In this document: positions 43,605 to 52,955 of the stretch, one piece after another
Position numbering within the stretch: position 1 is the first letter of the stretch
Layout of the letters: every line of letters begins with the position of its first letter
Assembly (NCBI GenBank): GCA_965218235.1
Contig: OZ244595.1
Location: forward strand, 1,178,001-1,242,000
Direction of reading: 5' to 3'
DNA from: CADCWK01 sp965218235
GTDB lineage: Bacteria; Chloroflexota; Chloroflexia; Thermomicrobiales; UBA6265
DNA length: 64,000 bases
Notes under the pieces: model-generated
Database searches by the model: none
What the model was told of the DNA's origin: nothing
Seen by the model: the letters and a program-made list of their open reading frames with translations, nothing else
Program-made: the position numbers and the translations under genes

Positions 43605-45083
43605 TTACCGGCGCCTCTCCTGACGGACACGCACCCAGCCACGACGAACGTGGCTGAGCAGGCTTGTCGCCTTGCCGATGGCGCCGGAGGTGAGCGTCTG
43701 TTGGACATCGGCTATCGCCGCATTCCATACTGCATGGTTATACGTGGGATAGGCATGAGTCACTGACGCGAGATCGCGTGTGCGCAGTCCCTCCTGAATC
43801 GCCAGTGAAATCTCGCCAAGGGTCTCCCCGGCTCGCGGCCCAACCACGGTCGCACCCACGATCCGGTGCGACCGATCGATGACGAGCTTGGTGAACCCGC
43901 TGGTCTGACCCGCCGTGATCGCGCGGTCGTTGTACTCGTGGTGCTGGACGAGAACGGTCGTGCCGTCATTGGTCCGGCCCGGATCGGTCAGTGCCCCGAT
44001 CGCCGCCAGTTCGGGAGAGGTGAAAGACACGCGAGCGGGCCGGCGATCGTCCTCGGCCCGGGACAGCCCGAGGATCGCGTTGCTCGCGGCGAGGCTGCCA
44101 TGCACACCGGCGGTGTGCGTGTGGTGGGAGCGGGGGGTCACGTCGCCGGCTGCCCGGATCCACAGATTGCTGGTCTGAAGATGGCGGTCGACGATGACAT
44201 ATCCCTGCTCGTCAGTCGTGACTCCCGCAGCCGTCAGGCCGAGACCCGCCGTGCAAGGGCAGCGACCCGTCGCGATCAACAGAGCGTCGAACGGGATCTC
44301 CTGCCCGCCGCTCGCCGAGGCATTGCCTCCGCGCCGGGGGCCCGTCGCCCGGACCCGTTCGATCGACGTTCCGGTCCGGATGCGGACGCCATCCGCCGCG
44401 AGGGCACTGGTTACGAGTGCGGCTGCCTCCGCGTCCTCCTGCGTCATCAGTCGTTCGCCCCGGCCAACCAGGGTCACTTCGGACCCGAGGTGGGCGAAGG
44501 CCTGGCCCAGTTCGCAGGAGATCGGTCCGCCCCCGATGATGAGCAGCCGGGCGGGGAGGCGGTCGATGCTCCAGATGGTCTCGCTGGTCAGATAGTCGAC
44601 CGCGTCGAGTCCGGGAAGATTCGGTATCAGCGGCGCCGCGCCCGTCGCGATCAATGCCTGCTGGAAGTCGATCGGACGGTCGTCCACCAGTAACGTGCGT
44701 TGACTGGTGAAGGTCGCGTCCCCAGCAATCGTCTTAATCCCGTCGTCATGGAGCGAGGCGAACGAATCGACCGGCTCGATCGTCCGTATGGCGTCCTCGA
44801 TGCGCTTCATGGCGGCGGTAAACCGGGCGTCCGGATCGGTCGGAGCGTCCAGCGATGGCGCGGTGCTGGCGATACCGGTCCGGCCCGCGCTCACCCTGGA
44901 CGTCGCCAGCAGCGTCTTCGACGGGACGCACCCTGTCCAGAGGCAGTAACCGCCTGGTTGGGCCCGCTCGATCAGAAGCACCCTCGCACCCAGGCTTGCG
45001 GCGGTCCTGGCGCCGACTAGACCCGCCGTTCAACCTCCGACCACGACGTAATCCCAGACGATTCGGTCAGTGCGCTGTCCCAT
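43605..45083 (-). pseudogene. FAD pyridine nucleotide-disulfide oxidoreductase with an in-frame TGA
   Basis: A flavoprotein of the mercuric reductase/lipoamide dehydrogenase family. From ATG 45083 the frame reads to VVVGG, then TGA (45030-45032) where Gly of the FAD-binding GxGxxG motif is expected, then TAGLVGARTAASLGARVLL. The rest is intact: redox-active disulfide CLWTGCVPSKTLL, NAD-binding LLIIGGGPISCELGQAF, AAGDVTPR, and a C-terminal dimerisation domain with HAYPTYNHAVW. As written only a fragment from GTG 44981 could be made. No MerA metal-binding C-terminal cysteines are seen. The TGA may be a mutation or sequencing error. Confidence 0.85.
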
Positions 45084-45153
45084 GACGTCCAGCTTTCCTC
45101 CCAATGATGGCACCTGCCCCCGGACGACGTTCCGGTGAGGAGCCATGTTTGGG

Positions 45154-46725
45154 CTACCGCATGGTCGAGGGCAGGATGCGGAGTTCGGCCCGGTACTTGG
45201 CGACGGTTCGCCGGGCGATCCGAATGCCCTGCTGGAGCAGCAGGTCGCAGATCCGCCGGTCAGTCAAGGGCTGGCCGGCCTTGGTCTCCCGCTCGATCAG
45301 CTCCTTGATGACGTCCTTGGTGCTCAGGGACGGCGTGAAGAAGTCGCTGAACGGAATCACCTTGCGCGAGGGGAGCATGACGTACTTGTTGGCCGTCGCC
45401 CGGCTGACGGTCGACTCATGGACGCCGACCTGCTGGGCGACGATCGCCCGGGTCAGTGGTCGAAGCTCCCGGACGCCGCCCCGGAGGAAGTTCTCCTGCA
45501 GGCCACAGATGCAGAGGCTGATCTTGAGCAGCGTCTCGCGGCGCTGCTGGATGTTGGAGATGAACAGGCGGGCCCGGCTGCTGTACTGGCGAACGTGGTT
45601 GCGGTCGTCGTCGTTCAGCTTCTGCGCGCCGACCTGGACCGCGTCCCCGGACGGTTCGGCCGGCGGGGTGCTGGCGGCGATGTTGGCGGTGAGGCTCTCG
45701 CCGCTGCGGTGCTTGCGGAGCGAGGCCGCCATCGTCGCGCCATCGACCGTGCCGTTGGCCGCCGCCTCCCGCGTCCGCTGGTTCCGGCGCCCCATGTCCG
45801 CCGAAAGCGAATCGTACATCGGGCTGATCCGGAGGTGGAAGTGCTTGGCGTCGACCACCTCGCAGAAGAGGTCACCGTCCTTGATCGAGATGATTACGTC
45901 CGGGGCGACGTAGGCGGCCTGGTTGGGGCTGCGCCAGGATTTGGCGCTGGAGGCCTGAAGCGGGAATGGGTTGAGATGGGTTCGGATGAAGTCCCGCGCC
46001 TCCTCGACTTCCTCCGTCGAGAGGCCGAGGTCACGGGCGATCTGACCGTACTTGTGGGCTCCGAACTCGGTGAGATGCGTGTCGATGATCCGGTCGACCT
46101 GAACCGGGACGTGCTGGTCGGTCCCCTGTAGAAAGCGGGTCTGGAGGAGCAGGCATTCCTTCAGGTCGCGGGCGCCGACGCCGATCGGGGCGACGTCCTG
46201 GATGACGTCGAGGACGGCCAGGATCGCCTCCATGTCCCAGTCGATCAGCCCGGCCAGCTCCTCGAGGTCGGTCATCAGGAAGCCGCGGTCATCGAGCCCA
46301 TCGACGAGGTACTCGGCGATCGGGTACTCGTGTGGGTCCAGCACGGTGCGGGCATCGGCGAGGATCTGGGCGTGCAGGTCGTCATCGGAGGCGACGAGCG
46401 TCATCGGGTCGAAATCGTCGCTATCCTCGCGCGTGGCCGGGGCCTCGTTCATCTGCTCCGGAAAGTCCTCGAATGACTCCTCGTTGTGGTTGATCGACTG
46501 CTGACTGATCAGACAGGTCGGGCAGAACGTTCCGTCCAGGACGCCCCCGCACATCGCACAGGTCGGCCGGTCGTCGACATCGAGGGCCGGGTTCGCGTCC
46601 ATCTCGGCCGAAATGACCTCTTCGAGTTCCTGACGGGACAGGCTCAGAATGTAATTCGCCTCGATCAGGCTTGGTGAGACCCAGGGCCGCATGTCCTGGC
46701 CAAGATCGTATCCCGATTGCATCAT
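45154..46725 (-). CDS. rpoN: RNA polymerase sigma-54 factor with N-terminal zinc ribbon
   Basis: A 523-residue sigma-54 factor, which lets RNA polymerase melt promoters only with an ATP-using activator. Region I (SLIEANYILSLSRQELEEVI) is Gln-poor but recognisable. Residues 56-71 carry Cys56, Cys59, Cys68 and Cys71 (CAMCGGVLDGTFCPTC), a zinc-ribbon pattern not present in well-known sigma-54 proteins. The core-binding region follows, then a helix-turn-helix (LTRAIVAQQVGVHESTVSRA) and the RpoN box ARRTVAKYR near residue 510. No enhancer-binding protein is in the window. A matching -24/-12 promoter lies just upstream at 46902-46917. Confidence 0.95.
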   Translation of the reverse strand: MMQSGYDLGQDMRPWVSPSLIEANYILSLSRQELEEVISAEMDANPALDVDDRPTCAMCGGVLDGTFCPTCLISQQSINHNEESFEDFPEQMNEAPATREDSDDFDPMTLVASDDDLHAQILADARTVLDPHEYPIAEYLVDGLDDRGFLMTDLEELAGLIDWDMEAILAVLDVIQDVAPIGVGARDLKECLLLQTRFLQGTDQHVPVQVDRIIDTHLTEFGAHKYGQIARDLGLSTEEVEEARDFIRTHLNPFPLQASSAKSWRSPNQAAYVAPDVIISIKDGDLFCEVVDAKHFHLRISPMYDSLSADMGRRNQRTREAAANGTVDGATMAASLRKHRSGESLTANIAASTPPAEPSGDAVQVGAQKLNDDDRNHVRQYSSRARLFISNIQQRRETLLKISLCICGLQENFLRGGVRELRPLTRAIVAQQVGVHESTVSRATANKYVMLPSRKVIPFSDFFTPSLSTKDVIKELIERETKAGQPLTDRRICDLLLQQGIRIARRTVAKYRAELRILPSTMR

Positions 46726-47090
46726 CGTTCGGATTCGTCCTTGAATAGACCGTGACGTCCGCCGATCGGGTCGCGGGCTCGACGAGTCGCGCCGGATACC
46801 GCATCAGAGAGCCATTCCCGGGAAGGAACGAGCCAACTGACCGGAGAAGTTCAGGGAACCCCGGACGCGCTGGAGATGAGTATAGGTGCCCCTTCAGGCA
46901 CTGGCAAGATTCTTGCTATGTGACCATATCCAATCTCGCATCGGATCGTGGACTCGTTTGCCAGGAAACCCGACTTCGGTTCGCTCACCGGATCGCGGCC
47001 GTTGGTTCATCGCTCGATGACGCCCCCGACGCATAGGCTGGCCTCTGTCCATACCCGCCGCGACTGGACGAGTTGGCCGATACTGCCTGC
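46726..47090. other. Divergent intergenic region between rpoN and an M50 protease
   Basis: It has no supported gene. The main feature is the sigma-54-type promoter at 46902-46917 reading towards the protease gene; the rest shows nothing I can name. Confidence 0.5.
46902..46917 (+). promoter_or_regulatory. Candidate sigma-54 promoter (-24/-12)
   Basis: TGGCAAGATTCTTGCT matches the TGGCAC-N5-TTGCW consensus with one difference, and the GG and GC are separated by exactly ten bases. It points toward the M50 protease gene, about 175 bp downstream. Chance matches occur in GC-rich DNA, but location beside rpoN makes it notable. Confidence 0.5.
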
Positions 47091-48299
47091 ATGGCTATCG
47101 GCATGGTCGAACGTTTGAGGTCCACAGGGCTGCCACAGGTGCGCACGTTCACGTTCGGCCGGTTCGCCGGCATCCCGATCAGCGTCCACCCGTCGGTCGC
47201 GCTGCTCGCCGCCATCCTGATCGTCCAGCAGGGCCTCCTCGTCGATCGCGGCGCGGCCGGCTATCTGCTCGCCGTCGTACTGGTCGCCCTGCTGTTTGGC
47301 GCCGTGCTGCTCCACGAGTTCGGCCACGCCCTCATGGCCCAGCACTTCGGGCTCAGCGTCAGCGACATCTCCCTCTCGCCGCTGGGCGGGATCTCCCGGA
47401 TCGAGCGCCTGCCCCGTCACTCCAGCGTCGAGATGGTCGTCGCGCTCTCCGGGCCGCTGGTCAACCTCGCCATCGCGGTCGCGCTCATCCCTCCGATCAT
47501 TCTCCTTGGCTTCATCGCTGGCTACTCCTCGGCCGGGGACGTTCTGCGGGACACGGTCTCCGGCGTCGGTCTGATCCCGTTGCTGGTTTCCTTCTCGATC
47601 GTCAACCTGCTGCTGCTCGTCTTCAACCTGCTCCCGGCCTTCCCAATGGACGGTGGCCTGATCTTCCGGGCGCTCCTCGCTGGGCGGATGGGGCGAGAGA
47701 CCGGGACGAGGGTCTCGGTCCTGACTGGGCAGGGGCTCGGCGTCGCCCTCGGCGTCGCCGCCGTCGTCTGGCAACTCTGGGCCCTGATCGTGATCGGCGT
47801 CTTCATCATCGTCGCGGCACAGGCCGAGTGGCGTTCCGTTCAGCTGGAGGCGTCGATGCAGCGGCTTCAGGTCGGCGCCTACGCCCTCTGGGACATGGGC
47901 GGGCTGTCGCTCCATCATCCGCTCACGTTCGCCCTGCGGGGTGGCCCCCGGGATAGCGTCGTGACGGAGAACGGCAAGGTCGTTGGGATGGTCTGGCGGC
48001 ACCAGCTCCTGCACGAGTTGCAGGGCGGAGCGGGGCGGCGGACCGTCGCGGACATCGTCGACCGGAACATCGTCACCGCCGATGTCAGCGACTCCCTCCA
48101 CGACATCGAGCAGTGGATGCAGCAGACCGACCGCTGGGCGATTCCCGTGACGGAAGATGGCTTCTACAAGGGCATCTTCACCGCCGACCGGTTCGTCCAT
48201 GTCCGTCGCCGGATCGCGGACGGACCGGGCAGTCCCCGCTACAGGGCGACCAGCCTCGCCGGACGCTCCCGAGACTACCTGCGCTGGTTCTCGCGCTAG
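47091..48299 (+). CDS. Site-2-type M50 metalloprotease with C-terminal CBS-like region
   Basis: A membrane protease of about 402 residues. HEFGH in LLHEFGHALMAQHFG is the zinc site, and NLLPAFPMDGG supplies the third ligand. Several membrane helices surround these. The C-terminal 120 residues (FALRGGPRDSVVTENG, ADIVDRNIVTADVSDSLHDIEQ, DRWAIPVTEDGFYKGIFT) look like a CBS-domain pair that may sense a nucleotide. The start is uncertain: ATG 47091 or 47103 are both plausible and no ribosome-binding site is clear. Confidence 0.88.
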   Translation: MAIGMVERLRSTGLPQVRTFTFGRFAGIPISVHPSVALLAAILIVQQGLLVDRGAAGYLLAVVLVALLFGAVLLHEFGHALMAQHFGLSVSDISLSPLGGISRIERLPRHSSVEMVVALSGPLVNLAIAVALIPPIILLGFIAGYSSAGDVLRDTVSGVGLIPLLVSFSIVNLLLLVFNLLPAFPMDGGLIFRALLAGRMGRETGTRVSVLTGQGLGVALGVAAVVWQLWALIVIGVFIIVAAQAEWRSVQLEASMQRLQVGAYALWDMGGLSLHHPLTFALRGGPRDSVVTENGKVVGMVWRHQLLHELQGGAGRRTVADIVDRNIVTADVSDSLHDIEQWMQQTDRWAIPVTEDGFYKGIFTADRFVHVRRRIADGPGSPRYRATSLAGRSRDYLRWFSR

Positions 48300-48450
48300 G
48301 CGCTGACCAACCTGGGTGATCGTTTCGGTGCGATACTCCGTATCAATCCAGTGGCGCTCGCCCGGCGTACGGACGGCGCGATGCCGGTTGACTGAGCGCT
48401 TCCGAAAGGGTAGCATTACGTCCACTCTGTTAAGCGGTCGGAGGTCCCCG

Positions 48451-48900
48451 ATGAAGGTGTCGACACGTGGCGAGTATGGGGTCCGGGCGATGGTGGCGCT
48501 GGCGCACTATCACGGCACCAAGCCGGTCGCTCTCACCACGATCGCGAAGGACTCCCACGTTCCCGCTCCGTACCTCGAGCAACTCATCGCACCGCTGCGC
48601 CGGGCCGGACTGGTGGAGAGCAGGCGCGGCGCCCAGGGCGGGTATCAGCTCGCCCGGCCACCGGCCGACATCCGGGTCGGCGAGATCTACCGGGTCATGG
48701 AGGGGCCGATCGCCCCGATGGACTGCGTCTCCGAGGACGAGTCGGATCAGACCTGCCCGTTGATCCCGAACTGCGAGACCCGACCGGTCTGGCTGCGGGT
48801 CCGCGACTCGATCGCCGGCGCGATCGACTCGATCACCCTGGCTGACCTGATTCGCGACGAGGCGGCCGCTCCGGCGTCGGAGCCCCAGGTCGTCGCCTGA
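48451..48900 (+). CDS. Rrf2/IscR family regulator
   Basis: A 149-residue winged-helix regulator. MKVSTRGEYGVRAMVALA and PAPYLEQLIAPLRRAGLVESRRGAQGGYQLARPP are the Rrf2 signature. Three cysteines (CVSEDESDQTCPLIPNC) near residues 91-107 can hold an iron-sulfur cluster as in IscR. GGAGG six bases upstream fixes ATG 48451. It directly precedes a cysteine desulfurase, so it likely regulates iron-sulfur cluster supply. Confidence 0.9.
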   Translation: MKVSTRGEYGVRAMVALAHYHGTKPVALTTIAKDSHVPAPYLEQLIAPLRRAGLVESRRGAQGGYQLARPPADIRVGEIYRVMEGPIAPMDCVSEDESDQTCPLIPNCETRPVWLRVRDSIAGAIDSITLADLIRDEAAAPASEPQVVA

Positions 48901-48952
48901 TCGCCAGGCCGACATCCACTGGTCTCCTCCGCGACCCCCCAGGAATGTCTCT

Positions 48953-50146
48953 GTGTCAGTCCCCCCGATGTCCGATCTCATCTACCTCGATCACGCCGCA
49001 ACCACTCCGCTGGATCCCGATGTCCTCCGGGTGATGATGCCGTACCTCGCGGCGGACTACGGCAACCCGTCCAGCGTCTACGGGCTTGGACAGACCAGCC
49101 ACGCCGCGCTGGATTCGGCCCGCTCGACCATCGCCGCCGTGCTCGGTTGTTCCGCCGCCGAGCTCGTGTTCCTTGGTGGAGCGACCGAGAGCGTCAACCT
49201 CGCCCTGAGCGGCGTAGCCTGGGCGGCCCGGCGGCGCGACCCTGACAGTCCTTGGCCGCATATCGTCACGACGACGATCGAGCACTCCGCCGTGCTGGAG
49301 ACAGCCCGCTGGCTGGAGTCACTTGGCTTCGGCCTGACCGTCGTGCCGTGCGACGTCGAGGGGATCGTCGCGCCGGACGCGATCGCGGCCGCGATCCGGC
49401 CGGAGACGTGCCTGGTGTCGGTGATGCTGGCCAACAATGAGGTCGGCAGCATCCAGGACATCCCCGCCATCGCCACGCTCTGCCAGGAGCGCGGGGTCCC
49501 GCTGCATTGCGACGCGACGCAGGCCGCGGGGAGTCTGCCGATCGATGTCGAGGATCTCGGCGTCGACCTCCTAACGCTGTCGGCGCACAAGTTCTACGGC
49601 CCGAAGGGTGTCGGTCTGCTCTCTGTCCGCAACGGGACCGACGTCGCCTGGCAGCAGCGCGGTGGCGGACAGGAGGGAGGGCGACGCGGTGGGACGGAGA
49701 ACGTCGCCGGGATCGTCGGCATGGCCGCCGCCCTCGACCGCGCGGAACGGTTTCGACCAGCCTACGCCACCCACTGCGCCGGATTGCGGGATCGCCTTCT
49801 GGCCGGTCTCCAGGAACGATTGCCGGACCTCACCGTCAACGGACCACCTTCGGGACCACATCGACTCCCGAACAACCTCAACGTGATCCTGCCCGGCGTT
49901 CAGGGCGAGACGGTCCTGCTGGCGCTCGACATGGAGGGCGTCGCCGCCTCGGCTGGGTCGGCCTGCGCCGTCGGCCGGAACGAGCCCAGCCACGTCCTCG
50001 AGGCGATGGGCCGTACCGACGAGCAGACCCGGACCAGCGTCCGCTTCACCGTCGGGCGCAGCAACACCGCCGCGCAGATCGACGACGCGATCGAAGCCAT
50101 CGTTGGCGTCGTCGAGCGGACACGCCTGCTCGCCGGCAGTCGGTAG
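48953..50146 (+). CDS. Cysteine desulfurase, NifS/IscS type
   Basis: A 397-residue PLP enzyme that removes sulfur from cysteine for iron-sulfur clusters and thio-modifications. IYLDHAATTPLDP, PSSVYGLGQ and HSAVLETA are N-terminal family motifs; the PLP lysine is in LSAHKFYGPKGVG, and the persulfide cysteine is in ASAGSACAVGR. Length is normal. GTG 48953 is chosen, with ATG 48968 as alternative. It follows the Rrf2 regulator by 52 bases and is probably its target. IscU is not adjacent. Confidence 0.94.
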   Translation: MSVPPMSDLIYLDHAATTPLDPDVLRVMMPYLAADYGNPSSVYGLGQTSHAALDSARSTIAAVLGCSAAELVFLGGATESVNLALSGVAWAARRRDPDSPWPHIVTTTIEHSAVLETARWLESLGFGLTVVPCDVEGIVAPDAIAAAIRPETCLVSVMLANNEVGSIQDIPAIATLCQERGVPLHCDATQAAGSLPIDVEDLGVDLLTLSAHKFYGPKGVGLLSVRNGTDVAWQQRGGGQEGGRRGGTENVAGIVGMAAALDRAERFRPAYATHCAGLRDRLLAGLQERLPDLTVNGPPSGPHRLPNNLNVILPGVQGETVLLALDMEGVAASAGSACAVGRNEPSHVLEAMGRTDEQTRTSVRFTVGRSNTAAQIDDAIEAIVGVVERTRLLAGSR

Positions 50147-50458
50147 CGAATTCATCTGTGGGGGAGTGGGCTCGCCCCTTCCGGCCTCCGCGGCGGCCTT
50201 CGCCGTCAGGCGATACCGACAGACGGATTCTCGGTACGCCTCCAGCTATCGCGAGACCATCCGTGGCGGGGCTCCCTCGACCAACGGTGAAGGCGGTTGA
50301 ACCCGAGAGCGAGGTTTCGTTCCGGTGGACGATGGCCGAAGAGCCGCGGTTTACCCGGCGAATGAGTGGTACCGGCAGATGGCACGGGATCGGCATCACG
50401 GACGGTGCTGTTCCTGCCTGGGCGATGTCGTCGCCCGTCCACCGATCGTGAGGTTGTC
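50147..50458. other. Intergenic stretch, no gene seen
   Basis: About 310 bases between the cysteine desulfurase and the DUF2231 gene. The frames present look like shadows; I see no RNA gene, repeat or terminator that I can support. Confidence 0.4.
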
Positions 50459-51142
50459 ATGGCCAGTTCCACACCATCCGAGTCCGCACCGATCTCGACG
50501 GCTCAGCGGCGTCTGGGTCAGGCGCTCGGCGACGGTATCGACCGGCTGACCGATTCGGCTCCAGCTCTCGATGACGTCGCCACGGCGATCAAGGCGGTGA
50601 TCGCGCCCGTCGTCGGTGACTCCGCCCCACGGAGCGTGCGAGATGCTCTCCTCGGCTCGTGGATCGGGCATCCGCTGCATCCGATCATCGTGACGCTTCC
50701 GCTCGGTGGCTGGACACTGACGAGCATCTTCGACCTGATCGGCGAGGAGCGGGCGGCTGACCTGTGCCTCCGGGCTGGCGTCGTCGCGGCGGGTTCGGCG
50801 GCGTTGTCCGGGCTGGCGCAGTGGAACCAGGTGAAGGATCGGGAGCGGCCCCGGCGGATCGGCGTAATGCACTCGTCACTGAACACCATCGCCACCGGCC
50901 TATACATCGGATCCTGGGCCTTGCGGTCCAGCGGTCGGCGTCGCGCTGGTGTCGCGACGGCGATCGCCGGACTGACGTTGGTGTCGCTCTCCGGCTGGCT
51001 CGGCGGTCATCTCTCCTACACCCTCGGCGTGGGCGTCGCGGAGGATGCCTTCGCTCGCCAGGCGGTGGGTGAGCAACCGGTGGGCGATGAGGACGCTCCG
51101 CGGGCCGAGCCCGATCAGGCGCTCGATCCGCTCGCTCGCTGA
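50459..51142 (+). CDS. DUF2231 membrane protein
   Basis: A 227-residue protein. An acidic-helical N-terminus (residues 1-60) precedes the DUF2231 signature SWIGHPLHPIIVTLPLGGW and three to four membrane helices (CLRAGVVAAGSAALSGLAQW, TLVSLSGWLGGHLSY). Members are sometimes linked with heme or redox proteins, but function is not established. ATG 50459 has GTGAGG upstream. Confidence 0.82.
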   Translation: MASSTPSESAPISTAQRRLGQALGDGIDRLTDSAPALDDVATAIKAVIAPVVGDSAPRSVRDALLGSWIGHPLHPIIVTLPLGGWTLTSIFDLIGEERAADLCLRAGVVAAGSAALSGLAQWNQVKDRERPRRIGVMHSSLNTIATGLYIGSWALRSSGRRRAGVATAIAGLTLVSLSGWLGGHLSYTLGVGVAEDAFARQAVGEQPVGDEDAPRAEPDQALDPLAR

Positions 51143-51200
51143 CCGGCTCGGCGCTCCGGTTGGACCCTCTGTCTACCGGGTCATGGCGTAGACTGGCGGC

Positions 51201-52076
51201 GTGATGGACCTCCCGCCGAACCGAAATCCCGCCGAACGCGCGCCCGGATTGCAGCTCAACGAGTATCAGTTGCGGTTGCCTGGATTCGAAGGCCCGCTCG
51301 ATGTCCTGTTGCGCCTGATCGAGCGTGAACAGCTTCCGATCGCGGAGCTGTCCCTCGTTCAGGTCACCAGCCAGTTCCTCGCCGCGATGCGGTCGCTGGG
51401 TCGGGGCGCTCCGCCATCCCTGATCGCCGACTTCGCCGCGGTCGGCACCCGGCTGACCCTGATCAAATCCCGGTCGCTATTGCCGCGCCCGCCAGCGGTC
51501 GACTTCGAGCCAGACCCCGGCGACCTCGTTCAGCAATTGCTCCGCTACCGCGAGATCCGGGACGCGGCCCGCCGCCTCGCGGAACGGGATGTGGCTGACC
51601 ACGGCGTCTTCCCGCCCGCGGCCCGGCTGGTCCTGGGCGACGTTGCCCCCGCCGTCCGCCTGGCGGAGTATGCGCCGGGTGTTCTGGCCCGGGCGATCCG
51701 GCGGCGGCTCAGCCAGATGGCCGACCCGGTCCGTATCGTTCCCGTCGTCCGGATCATGTCGCTGCGGGAGATGGTCGTCCGGATGGCCGGTCAACTGTCC
51801 GGGCGGCGGGAGGTCCGTTTCTCGGCCGTCGGCGCCAGCTGCCGGAACCGGCTCGAAGTCCAGACGGCCTTCCTGGCCGGGCTGGTTCTCATCCGCCGGA
51901 GCATGGCCGAGGCCGACCAGCCGGAGTTGTTTGGGGAGATCACCTTCCGGGCGATCGCCGTGCCGGGCGGCGAGTACCTGTCGGGGCTCTCAGGGGACGT
52001 TACGGCGGACTTCGACCCGGTTCTGGTGGAGGCTTCGTCCAGTGACGCCTCGCGGGAGCTGGCGGTCGCCAGATGA
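51201..52076 (+). CDS. scpA: Segregation and condensation protein A
   Basis: A 291-residue kleisin of the SMC-ScpAB condensin. The N-terminal LPGFEGPLDVLLRLIEREQLPI and the helices after it (FAAVGTRLTLIKSRSLLPRP) match the SMC-neck-binding part; the C-terminal winged helix (RSMAEADQPELFGEITFRAI) binds the SMC head. The scpB start overlaps its stop by ATGA. GTG 51201 is used. Confidence 0.93.
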   Translation: MMDLPPNRNPAERAPGLQLNEYQLRLPGFEGPLDVLLRLIEREQLPIAELSLVQVTSQFLAAMRSLGRGAPPSLIADFAAVGTRLTLIKSRSLLPRPPAVDFEPDPGDLVQQLLRYREIRDAARRLAERDVADHGVFPPAARLVLGDVAPAVRLAEYAPGVLARAIRRRLSQMADPVRIVPVVRIMSLREMVVRMAGQLSGRREVRFSAVGASCRNRLEVQTAFLAGLVLIRRSMAEADQPELFGEITFRAIAVPGGEYLSGLSGDVTADFDPVLVEASSSDASRELAVAR

Positions 52077-52897
52077 GCACACGGGACCGCCAGGATGCCA
52101 GGACATCGACCGCGTCCGGTCCGGCTTCCGAAGACGCCGCGGGCAGGCCACTAACGTCAGACGTCGCGATGACGACGGTTGAGCTGCCGATACCCGCTGT
52201 GGCGCCAGACGACGTGCCCGCGTTGCTGGAGTCGCTGCTGCTCGTCGCGCCTGGCGCGACGAGCAGCAGCGACCTCGCCCGGGGGACAGGGCTGAGCGAA
52301 CCGGAAGTCGAGGTGGCGCTGGCGACGCTGGCCGAACGGCATGGTCCCCTGAGCGGCCTGATGGTCCAGCGCCACGGCGATAGCGTCCAGCTGACAAGCG
52401 CGCCACGCTTCGCGATCCATGTCCGCCGCTTCCTGAAGCTGGACCGGGAGACGAAGCTGTCGACCGCGGCGCTGGAGACGCTGGCGATCATCGCCTACCA
52501 GCAGCCTGTCACCCGCTCCGGGGTCGATGCCGTGCGTGGGGTGGATTCATCCGGCGTGCTGGCGACCCTGCACGGCCGCGGCCTGATCGAGCAGGTCGGC
52601 CGTCTCCACACGCCGGGCAACCCGGTCCAGTACGGCACGACCGCCGCCTTCCTGCGCCACTTCGGCCTCGGCTCCGTCGGCGACCTCCCACCGCTCGGCC
52701 AGATCGACGGGCGGGACGCCCGGGAGACGCTGGAGGCAGCCGCGACCGTGCCGGAGGGCGGCGCGGAGCAGACTGAAGAGACTCCAGCCTCGCTGGCGAG
52801 CGCGTCGGACGCAGTCAACACCGCGTTGGGACCGATTACGTCATCTGTGGCTCTGGACGACGATTCCGGTCGGGCCGGTGACGACTCGGCGCACTGA
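52073..52897 (+). CDS. scpB: Segregation and condensation protein B
   Basis: A 274-residue ScpB with two winged-helix domains. DVPALLESLLLVAPGATSS and ALETLAIIAYQQPVTRSGVDAVRGVDS are the family hallmarks, followed by GLIEQVGRLHTPGNPVQYGTT. N- and C-terminal Thr/Ala-rich tails of about 40 residues are likely disordered. It is coupled to scpA by ATGA. Confidence 0.94.
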   Translation: MSTRDRQDARTSTASGPASEDAAGRPLTSDVAMTTVELPIPAVAPDDVPALLESLLLVAPGATSSSDLARGTGLSEPEVEVALATLAERHGPLSGLMVQRHGDSVQLTSAPRFAIHVRRFLKLDRETKLSTAALETLAIIAYQQPVTRSGVDAVRGVDSSGVLATLHGRGLIEQVGRLHTPGNPVQYGTTAAFLRHFGLGSVGDLPPLGQIDGRDARETLEAAATVPEGGAEQTEETPASLASASDAVNTALGPITSSVALDDDSGRAGDDSAH

Positions 52898-52955
52898 CGT
52901 CAGCGTCGGCCCCGTTCAAGCTGGCAGGCAATGGTGACCAGGGGAGACGAGTTGG

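Larger units (their letters stand above)
42135..43623 (+). pseudogene. CDP-alcohol phosphatidyltransferase split by an IS element
   Basis: The N-terminal part (42135-42206, VLDVAARRLLEPYFDWA) and the rest (from 43075, ISPDRLTAVGFLIGLASV) belong to one gene. The catalytic motif DGx2ARx8Gx3Dx3D appears as DGPLARRRF...GFLDISSD, the signature of enzymes that make phospholipids such as phosphatidylglycerol phosphate. The IS5-family element lies between, and removing it with one CTAG leaves TAG in frame. A second in-frame TAA (43543-43545) separates PQFAG from LALFWAAVVGTNAIRQ, the expected last helix. The gene ends at TGA 43621-43623, overlapping the convergent flavoprotein end. Confidence 0.85.

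Noticed and set aside
45030..45032. UGA read as glycine (alternative genetic code)
   Set aside because: The TGA replaces a Gly of the FAD motif, but many intact genes here end in TGA, including the ATGA overlaps of hsdM-hsdS, vapB-vapC and scpA-scpB, so a general recoding is not supported.
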